DNA of 5,144 nt from a bacterium (lineage in GTDB: Bacteria > JAMOTN01). Positions 1-5,144 of the stretch are shown here, piece by piece. The notes below the pieces were generated by a model that saw only the letters and a program-made list of their open reading frames with translations, was not told where the DNA came from and did not search any database. Numbering within the stretch: position 1 is the stretch's first letter; each line of letters starts with the position of its first letter. The stretch covers positions 1-5,144 of the forward strand of contig JAMOTN010000053.1 of assembly GCA_027062325.1 (NCBI GenBank), given 5' to 3'. A program made the position numbers and the translations under genes.

Positions 1-838
1 TCATAATCCGCCGAATCTTGCAGGGATTGAGGCTATAACCAAACTTTTGCCTGATGTTCCACAGGTTGGAGTATTTGATACTGCTTTTCATCAAACAATT
101 CCAGAGCATGTATACCTTTATGCTTTACCACGTGAATTTTACGAAAAATACGAAATGAGAAGATACGGATTTCATGGAACAAGTCACAGATATGTGACAG
201 GGAGGGTGGCGGAACTTATAGGTAAGAAAGTAGAAGATCTCAAGATAATAACATGCCACATAGGTAATGGAGCCAGTATTGCGGCAGTGAATGGAGGAAA
301 GAGCATGGATACCAGTATGGGTTTTACACCACTTGAAGGATTGATAATGGGTACTCGTTGTGGAGACATAGATCCTGCTATTCCAATATTCTTGATAAGG
401 CAGGGTTTCTCGGCAGATGAGGTTGACAAGATTTTGAATAAGAAAAGTGGAGTTCTTGGGATAACTGGTTATACGAACGATATGAGGGAAATAGAAGAAG
501 GATATTTTGCTGGGGATGAAAAGTGCGTATTGGCAACAAAAATGTATGCTTATCGCATAAAAAAATACATAGGAGCGTATGCTGCAGCTCTTGGTGGAGT
601 GGATGTAATAGTGTTTACAGGTGGAGTTGGGGAAAATATGCCTATTTTGAGAGAACTTGCTTTAGAAGGATTGGAATTTATGGGAGTTGAGTTGGATAAA
701 GAGAAGAATAAGGTTACGTGGAAAGGTAAAGAGGGACCTATTCACAAAGAGGGGAGTAAGGTTCAGGTATGGGTTGTTCCTACGAATGAAGAGCTAATGA
801 TTGCCAGAGATACTGCTCAAATTGTTTTTGATAAGTGA
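1..838 (+). CDS. ackA: acetate kinase, C-terminal two thirds (5' end outside window)
   Basis: Acetate kinase (ATP + acetate = ADP + acetyl phosphate) is a cytoplasmic enzyme of the ASKHA fold that yields ATP in fermentation. The frame is open from base 2 and gives 278 residues, so about 120 of the usual ~400 are missing upstream; the TTG at 47 is an internal Leu codon, not a start. The first residue, in HNPPNLAG, aligns with His123 of the Methanosarcina thermophila enzyme, and the known active-site residues follow at the expected spacing: Asp26 (D148), His58 in YGFHGTSH (H180), Asn89 in HIGNGAS (N211), Arg119 in GTRCGD (R241) and the Glu in TNEEL near residue 262-263 (E384). The FTGGVGEN nucleotide-binding motif is also present. 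No catalytic residue is missing. pduL follows after 34 bases, which implies one acetate-forming operon whose promoter lies upstream. The identification is near certain; butyrate or propionate kinase is unlikely given the close match. Confidence 0.97.
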   Translation, partial: HNPPNLAGIEAITKLLPDVPQVGVFDTAFHQTIPEHVYLYALPREFYEKYEMRRYGFHGTSHRYVTGRVAELIGKKVEDLKIITCHIGNGASIAAVNGGKSMDTSMGFTPLEGLIMGTRCGDIDPAIPIFLIRQGFSADEVDKILNKKSGVLGITGYTNDMREIEEGYFAGDEKCVLATKMYAYRIKKYIGAYAAALGGVDVIVFTGGVGENMPILRELALEGLEFMGVELDKEKNKVTWKGKEGPIHKEGSKVQVWVVPTNEELMIARDTAQIVFDK

Positions 839-860
839 TGTAGAGCAAGGGCTTTGGATT

Positions 861-865
861 GGAGG
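861..865 (+). promoter_or_regulatory. Shine-Dalgarno site that sets the pduL start
   Basis: GGAGG lies 7 bases before the ATG at 873 but only 1 base before the in-frame ATG at 867. The spacing therefore favours 873. The frame is open further upstream to a TTG at 801, but that start would overlap ackA, has no ribosome binding site and adds residues unlike the family. Confidence 0.7.
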
Positions 866-872
866 TATGGAT

Positions 873-1619
873 ATGGATTTAACAGCTCAAATGTTGAAAA
901 GAGTTGTAGAGGAGCTGAGAGTTCATGAAGCTTTAAAAGGAACAGCAGATAGAGAGGAAGCATGTGAAAAAGGAGAAAGTGAGAAAAATTGGACGAAAAT
1001 AGATACCCCCACAAAACCTTCGTGGTTAGGAAGTGCAACTCTGCTTGGACCGATTCCAGTAGGGGTTTCAAATAGGCACGTTCACTTATCTAGGGAGCAC
1101 GTAGAAATTTTATTTGGTAGGGACTATAGGCTTAGAAAAATAAAAGATTTAACTCAGCCTGGGCAGTTTGCCTGTGAGGAGACGGTGATGGTTGTTGGTA
1201 GAAGAGGAGTAATTCCGAAGGTACGTGTTTTAGGGCCAGAGAGATCTCAAACGCAGGTTGAATTATCTGCTACTGACGCACGCCTTTTGGGATTAAAACC
1301 TCCGGTCAGGGATTCTGGTGATCTTGCAGGATCGGAAACTTGCGTGCTTGTTGGTCCGGCTGGATACGTGGTTTTGAAGGAGGGTGTGATAATAGCTAAG
1401 CGCCATATACACATGACTCCGCAAGAGGCAGACTCGTTTGGGCTTAAAGATAAAGATATAGTGGCTGTCTATGTTCCAAGCCCGGAAAGAGCAGTAGTAT
1501 TTGATGATGTTTTGGTCAGGGTCTCTGATAAGTATGCGCTGGATTTCCACTTGGATACAGATGAAGCTAATGCGGCGGGAGTTAAAACAGGAGATATTGC
1601 TTATATTATAAAACAGTAA
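873..1619 (+). CDS. pduL: PduL-type phosphate acyltransferase (phosphotransacetylase) with long N-terminal extension
   Basis: PduL transfers an acyl group between CoA and phosphate (acetyl-CoA or propanoyl-CoA + Pi = acyl phosphate + CoA) and is unrelated to Pta. The 248-residue protein carries two PTAC beta-barrel domains, roughly residues 60-150 and 170-245. The residues known from the Rhodopseudomonas palustris PduL structure all appear at a constant offset of 21: His69 and His71 in NRHVHLS, Glu130 in TQVELS, His178 and His180 in KRHIHMT, and His225 in DFHLDTDEANA as zinc ligands, plus Arg124 as the phosphate-contacting Arg. The core is therefore intact and of standard length. Residues 1-21 form a predicted amphipathic helix and residues 22-50 a polar, charged linker, making the protein longer than the usual ~210 residues. 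It lies 34 bases after ackA, so its likely role is supplying acetyl phosphate to acetate kinase. Acyl-chain preference (acetyl or propanoyl) cannot be read from sequence. Confidence 0.94.
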   Translation: MDLTAQMLKRVVEELRVHEALKGTADREEACEKGESEKNWTKIDTPTKPSWLGSATLLGPIPVGVSNRHVHLSREHVEILFGRDYRLRKIKDLTQPGQFACEETVMVVGRRGVIPKVRVLGPERSQTQVELSATDARLLGLKPPVRDSGDLAGSETCVLVGPAGYVVLKEGVIIAKRHIHMTPQEADSFGLKDKDIVAVYVPSPERAVVFDDVLVRVSDKYALDFHLDTDEANAAGVKTGDIAYIIKQ

Positions 1620-1666
1620 GTCAACCTAACGAATAGAGTGAATGGAAATAGGGAAAAAATGAGTTC

Positions 1667-1695
1667 TTGAAATTAATTGGTTAAAAGAGTAATCT
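1667..1695 (+). promoter_or_regulatory. candidate sigma70-type promoter for the DUF4912-GH57 operon
   Basis: TTGAAA at 1667-1672 (5 of 6 bases of the -35 consensus) is separated by exactly 17 bases from TAATCT at 1690-1695 (3 of 6 of the -10 consensus). Transcription would start near 1702 and leave a leader of roughly 118 bases before the ATG at 1820. The weak -10 and the AT-rich setting make this a candidate only. Confidence 0.35.
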
Positions 1696-1748
1696 AAACA
1701 ATAGTAGAAAAAGGAATATAGGAGGTTAAAACGGAAGGAAATCTGTAA

Positions 1749-1805
1749 ATGAAATTTGCGCGAGATGTGTGTGACGTAAAGCACTATGGGAGTACTAGGA
1801 GTTAA
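1749..1805 (+). CDS. possible 18-codon leader ORF
   Basis: An ATG at 1749 opens an 18-codon frame (MKFARDVCDVKHYGSTRS) that ends in TAA at 1803-1805. A purine-rich GGAAGGAA tract ends 8 bases before the ATG and could act as a ribosome binding site. The stop codon overlaps the start of the AAGGAGGGG site of the DUF4912 gene, an arrangement compatible with translational coupling or a leader peptide. The peptide has no recognisable family and no run of one amino acid that would suggest attenuation. An ORF this short can easily occur by chance. Confidence 0.15.
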   Translation: MKFARDVCDVKHYGSTRS

Positions 1806-1812
1806 GGAGGGG
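1804..1812 (+). promoter_or_regulatory. strong Shine-Dalgarno site of the DUF4912 gene
   Basis: AAGGAGGGG ends 7 bases before the ATG at 1820 and is close to the full anti-Shine-Dalgarno complement. It supports 1820 as the start and suggests efficient translation. Confidence 0.8.
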
Positions 1813-1819
1813 ATAAAAA

Positions 1820-2647
1820 ATGGCTGAAAATTACTACGAGAATTTGTTCAGGAAAGAGCCACAAAAGCCGTATGTGGATTTAGGACCAGCACTTCCTCAA
1901 AATTACGGAAAAACAAGGATTGTTCTAATGGCTGTTGATCCGTGGTGGCTTCATACGTACTGGGAAGTTACACCGGAGGATAGAGAAAATGTATTGAAGA
2001 TTGTAGGAGATGGGGCACGTGAAGTTTTGCGTGTTTATAATTTGAGTGATGGGACGCATTTTGACATAGATTTAATTCCTGGTGTGAAAAATTGGTATAT
2101 AAATGTGAACAAACCTGATGGAAAGTTCAAGGTATCTATTGGATTTCTAGACTCAAATGGTAATTTTTATGAGATAGCTTCTTCAAATGAGATGATTACC
2201 CCTCCTGCATCAGTGCGAGAAGGAAAGGTTGAGGAGGCAGTTGTGACTGAAAGTGAACGTTTGATACTTGCTTCGATTGACAGGGCATTAGCAGATTCAA
2301 GTGCTTTCCGTGAACTGATTAGAGAGCAGCTGGTGTCTAAGATTGCTCAGTGGCAAGTGTTATCAAGTGGGCATCTTGCTAGTGAAGGATTAGCTAGAGA
2401 ATACAGGGAAAGAGGGGAGAAAAAGAGAGGATTTTTCTTAGAGGTTGGCACTCGTTTGATTCTCCATGGTCGTACAGTACCTGGTGCCAGCGTTAAGGTG
2501 ATGGGCAAGCCTGTTACGCTTATGCCTGATGGAACTTTTAAGCTGGAGTTTGACTTACCAGATGGAGAGTTTGTGTTCCCGGTTGAGGCGACTGATGGTT
2601 TTGAAGCTGAGAAAATTACCATTAAAGTGGAGAGAGAGAGCAAGTAG
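1820..2647 (+). CDS. DUF4912 domain protein with C-terminal Ig-like domain
   Basis: The 275-residue protein has no signal peptide or membrane segment and is probably cytoplasmic. Residues ~30-132 match the DUF4912 family: the aromatic-rich segment DPWWLHTYWEV at 40-50, LRVYN at 70-74, an acidic DIDL strand, NWYINV at 91-96 and a closing TPPASV at 127-132. Residues ~135-205 look helical and charged. Residues ~210-272 look like a small beta-sandwich of the bacterial Ig-like or glucodextranase-B type, with GRTVPGASVKV at 217-227, a DGTF turn at 237-240 and LPDGEFVFPV at 246-255. DUF4912 has no assigned biochemical role that I know of. The GH57 branching enzyme gene starts 43 bases downstream with no promoter in between, so a role linked to alpha-glucan metabolism, such as glucan binding or a partner of the enzyme, is an inference from context. 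The exposed aromatics in 42-48 would suit carbohydrate stacking but do not prove it. The start is fixed by a strong ribosome binding site. Confidence 0.88.
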   Translation: MAENYYENLFRKEPQKPYVDLGPALPQNYGKTRIVLMAVDPWWLHTYWEVTPEDRENVLKIVGDGAREVLRVYNLSDGTHFDIDLIPGVKNWYINVNKPDGKFKVSIGFLDSNGNFYEIASSNEMITPPASVREGKVEEAVVTESERLILASIDRALADSSAFRELIREQLVSKIAQWQVLSSGHLASEGLAREYRERGEKKRGFFLEVGTRLILHGRTVPGASVKVMGKPVTLMPDGTFKLEFDLPDGEFVFPVEATDGFEAEKITIKVERESK

Positions 2648-2680
2648 AATCAGGGGCGTTTTATTTGTAATTAGTGCTAG

Positions 2681-2686
2681 AAGGAG
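2681..2686 (+). promoter_or_regulatory. Shine-Dalgarno site of the GH57 gene; start ambiguous
   Basis: AAGGAG ends 4 bases before the ATG at 2691 and 10 bases before a second in-frame ATG at 2697. Either start is workable; they differ by two residues (Met-Val) that no motif depends on. I kept 2691. Confidence 0.6.
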
Positions 2687-2690
2687 TTGA

Positions 2691-4304
2691 ATGGTAATGA
2701 CACCTAAAGGTTGGCTGGGTATAGTTTTACATGCGCATCTTCCTTTTGTGAGGGAGCCTGAATACGAATTTTTTATGGAGGAACTTTGGTTTTATGAGGC
2801 AATGCTTGAGACGTATTTGCCACTTCTTGATAAGTTTACTTCTCTTCTGAATGAGGGTGTAGATTTTAATTTGACTATGTCTATAACTCCTCCTCTGATG
2901 GAGATGATGAGAGATGAGCTTTTGAAGCAAAGATTTGAAAGGCACTTTGATAAGCTTCAAGAACTTGCAGAAAAAGAGGTGTGGCGTACTAAATTTGATG
3001 AAAGGTTGAATAAGGTTGCCAGAATGTATAAAGAAAGGTTTTCACGTTTGAGAAGACTCTGGGAAAGTAATGGAAAAGACATTCTTGGAGCGTTCAAAAA
3101 GATTTCAGATACAGGTCACCTTGAGATAATAACCTGTGGAGCTACCCACGGCTTCTTGCCACTTTTGCAGGTTAATGAGAAGGCAGTTGAGGCTCAGATT
3201 AAGATTGGTGTTGATATTTACAGGCGCCACATGGGAAAAGATCCTGTGGGAATTTGGCTACCTGAGTGTGCGTATTATCCACGTGTGGATAAGTTTTTGG
3301 CAAAGTATGGGATAAGATTTTTTGTCATGGAAACTCATGGGGTGTTGTTTGCCAAACCGATGCCGCGTTATGGAGTTTATGCTCCAATTTACTGTCCGGA
3401 TACTTTTGTTGCTGCTTTTGGAAGAGATGTTGAGTCTGGAAAGGCCGTATGGTCAGCGCAAGAGGGGTATCCTGGTGATTTTGATTATAGAGAATTTTAC
3501 AGAGATATAGGGTATGATTTGGATTTTGATTATATTGCTCCATACATTCATCCGGATGGAATACGCATTAACACAGGTATAAAGTATCACAGAATTACGG
3601 GACGCGTAGATTTATCTCAGAAAGATATATACGATCCTGATAAGGCTTTAGAAAAGGCGGCGCTTCACGCTGGAAACTTCATGTTTAATAGAGAAAAACA
3701 GGTTGAATGGTTGCGCTCGCATATGGATAGGGAGCCTGTTATAGTTGCTCCCTACGATGCAGAGCTTTTTGGTCACTGGTGGTTTGAGGGTCCAGATTTT
3801 CTATACTTCTTATTCAAAAAGATTCACTACGATCAAAATAACATTAAGACAGTCACGTTGAAGCAGTATTTGAATATGTATCCTCAAAATCAAGTAGCAG
3901 AGCCTGCTTTTTCAAGTTGGGGTTATAAAGGGTATTGCGAAGTGTGGTTGAATGGTACGAATGACTGGATATACCCGCATCTTCACATGGCTGCAGATAG
4001 AATGGTTGAGGTTACTACCAAGTTTAAAGCTGAATACGGCAAGAAAAATATTGTTGATCGCGCAATAACCCAAATGGCCCGGGAACTTTTGCTTGCTCAG
4101 AGTTCCGATTGGGCTTTTTTGATAAAGATGGGAACAGCCGTGGAATATTCTACCAAGAGAACGCGTCAGCATATATGGAACTTCAACAGATTGTATGAGA
4201 TGGTGAATGGAGGAAACATAGATCAGCAGTGGCTGGCATTTTTAGAGTGGAAGGACAATATATTCTCAGAGCTTGACTGGAGAGTATATGTGGCTGATAA
4301 TTAG
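2691..4304 (+). CDS. GH57 1,4-alpha-glucan branching enzyme (AmyC / DUF1957 type)
   Basis: This 537-residue protein is a glycoside hydrolase family 57 enzyme that cleaves alpha-1,4-glucan and rejoins it as alpha-1,6 branches (EC 2.4.1.18) or, in weakly transferring members, hydrolyses it. It has no signal peptide, so it acts on intracellular glucan. The five family motifs are present in order: HAHLP (14-18), TCGATHGFLP (148-157), GIWLPECAYYP with nucleophile Glu192 (187-197), APYDAELFGHWW with general acid Asp356 (353-364), and the SSWG / NGTNDW segment (408-426). The 164-residue spacing from Glu192 to Asp356 equals that of Glu185 and Asp349 in Thermotoga maritima AmyC, as I recall that enzyme. 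Residues ~430-530 form the helical C-terminal domain (DUF1957), including ARELLLAQSSDWAF. Length fits the ~520-540 residue branching-enzyme class rather than the longer 4-alpha-glucanotransferases or amylopullulanases. It is probably cotranscribed with the DUF4912 gene. The balance of branching to hydrolysis cannot be judged from sequence alone. Confidence 0.93.
   Translation: MVMTPKGWLGIVLHAHLPFVREPEYEFFMEELWFYEAMLETYLPLLDKFTSLLNEGVDFNLTMSITPPLMEMMRDELLKQRFERHFDKLQELAEKEVWRTKFDERLNKVARMYKERFSRLRRLWESNGKDILGAFKKISDTGHLEIITCGATHGFLPLLQVNEKAVEAQIKIGVDIYRRHMGKDPVGIWLPECAYYPRVDKFLAKYGIRFFVMETHGVLFAKPMPRYGVYAPIYCPDTFVAAFGRDVESGKAVWSAQEGYPGDFDYREFYRDIGYDLDFDYIAPYIHPDGIRINTGIKYHRITGRVDLSQKDIYDPDKALEKAALHAGNFMFNREKQVEWLRSHMDREPVIVAPYDAELFGHWWFEGPDFLYFLFKKIHYDQNNIKTVTLKQYLNMYPQNQVAEPAFSSWGYKGYCEVWLNGTNDWIYPHLHMAADRMVEVTTKFKAEYGKKNIVDRAITQMARELLLAQSSDWAFLIKMGTAVEYSTKRTRQHIWNFNRLYEMVNGGNIDQQWLAFLEWKDNIFSELDWRVYVADN
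4273..4301 (+). promoter_or_regulatory. candidate sigma70-type promoter for gap inside the GH57 3' end
   Basis: TTGACT at 4273-4278 (5 of 6 of the -35 consensus) is followed after exactly 17 bases by GATAAT at 4296-4301 (5 of 6 of the -10 consensus). Both hexamers sit in the last ten codons and stop of the GH57 gene. Transcription would start near 4308, giving a leader of about 50 bases before the gap ATG. This is the best promoter match I noticed in the window. Confidence 0.5.
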
Positions 4305-4314
4305 GATAGAAGGA

Positions 4315-4330
4315 AGCGGTTTTGACCGCT
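4315..4330 (+). other. 6-bp stem-loop in the gap leader
   Basis: AGCGGT (4315-4320) and ACCGCT (4325-4330) pair perfectly around a TTTG loop. The following bases are AGGAGTTTGT rather than a T-run, so it does not look like an intrinsic terminator. If transcription starts near 4308, the hairpin would sit almost at the 5' end of the gap mRNA, where such structures can protect against decay. It could equally mark the 3' end of a processed upstream transcript. Confidence 0.45.
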
Positions 4331-4342
4331 AGGAGTTTGTAA

Positions 4343-5144
<802 letters not shown>

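Larger units (their letters stand above)
1620..1819. other. 200-base intergenic region between pduL and the DUF4912 gene
   Basis: This gap is purine-rich on the + strand. It holds a candidate promoter (1667-1695), several Shine-Dalgarno-like tracts (GGAGG at 1721, GGAAGGAA at 1733, AAGGAGGGG at 1804) and one 18-codon ORF (1749-1805) of doubtful reality. I found no GC-rich hairpin followed by T's after pduL, so an intrinsic terminator for the ackA-pduL operon is not visible. No tRNA-like or repeat structure was seen. Confidence 0.6.

Noticed and set aside
184-429. Antisense ORF within ackA
   Set aside because: It lies opposite a well-conserved coding region, and its translation shows no family features or ribosome binding site. 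The same applies to the antisense frames at 817-1071, 1293-1550, 2347-2643, 2727-2960, 3325-3543, 3912-4172 and 4183-4425.
47-838. ackA starting at the TTG at 47
   Set aside because: The frame continues upstream to the window edge with conserved acetate kinase residues (HNPPNLAG), so the TTG is an internal Leu codon of a truncated gene.
801-872. Longer pduL start at the TTG at 801
   Set aside because: It overlaps ackA by 38 bases, lacks a ribosome binding site, and the ATG at 873 has GGAGG at a 7-base spacing.
2648-2690. Promoter between the DUF4912 and GH57 genes
   Set aside because: The 43-base gap has no paired -35 and -10 hexamers at a suitable spacing; cotranscription is simpler.
3322-3510. 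+ strand ORF in another frame of the GH57 gene
   Set aside because: It falls wholly inside the conserved GH57 frame and has a low-complexity, leucine-rich translation typical of an out-of-frame shadow.
4315-4340. Intrinsic terminator after the GH57 gene
   Set aside because: The stem is only 6 bp and is followed by AGGAGTTTGT instead of a run of T's, so it fails the usual terminator pattern.

Overview
The window comes from a bacterial chromosome with moderately AT-rich, gene-dense DNA, all genes on the + strand, and strong Shine-Dalgarno sites of the AGGAGG type. The gene set (acetate kinase, a PduL-type phosphotransacylase, a DUF4912 protein, a GH57 alpha-glucan branching enzyme of the Thermotoga AmyC type, and an NAD-type GAPDH) suggests an anaerobic, sugar-fermenting and possibly thermophilic bacterium. 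Thermotogota, Dictyoglomota, Synergistota, Atribacterota and thermophilic Clostridia are all plausible. The sequence alone does not settle the phylum.

Region 1 (1-1619) is an acetate-forming pair. It holds the last 278 codons of ackA, then 34 bases later pduL. Together they would convert acetyl-CoA to acetyl phosphate and then to acetate plus ATP, with PduL in the place usually held by Pta. The PduL core keeps every metal ligand. It also has an unusually long N-terminus: an amphipathic helix plus a charged linker, resembling a bacterial microcompartment encapsulation peptide.

Region 2 (1620-1819) is a 200-base intergenic stretch. It holds a reasonable promoter candidate (1667-1695), a dubious 18-codon ORF (1749-1805) and the strong ribosome binding site of the next gene. 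No terminator hairpin was seen after pduL.

Region 3 (1820-4304) is a two-gene alpha-glucan module: a cytoplasmic DUF4912 protein with a C-terminal Ig-like domain, then a 537-residue GH57 branching enzyme with a full set of catalytic motifs. The 43-base gap and the lack of a promoter between them suggest cotranscription.

Region 4 (4305-5144) is the start of gap (262 codons, cut by the window end). It appears to have its own promoter embedded in the last codons of the GH57 gene (TTGACT, 17 bases, GATAAT), followed by a short leader with a perfect 6-bp hairpin.

Taken together, the genes cover storage-glucan metabolism, central glycolysis and the final ATP-yielding acetate step. No mobile element, CRISPR array, tRNA or rRNA was seen. 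The window looks like ordinary core metabolism. The least explained parts are the PduL N-terminal extension and the DUF4912 partner of the branching enzyme.
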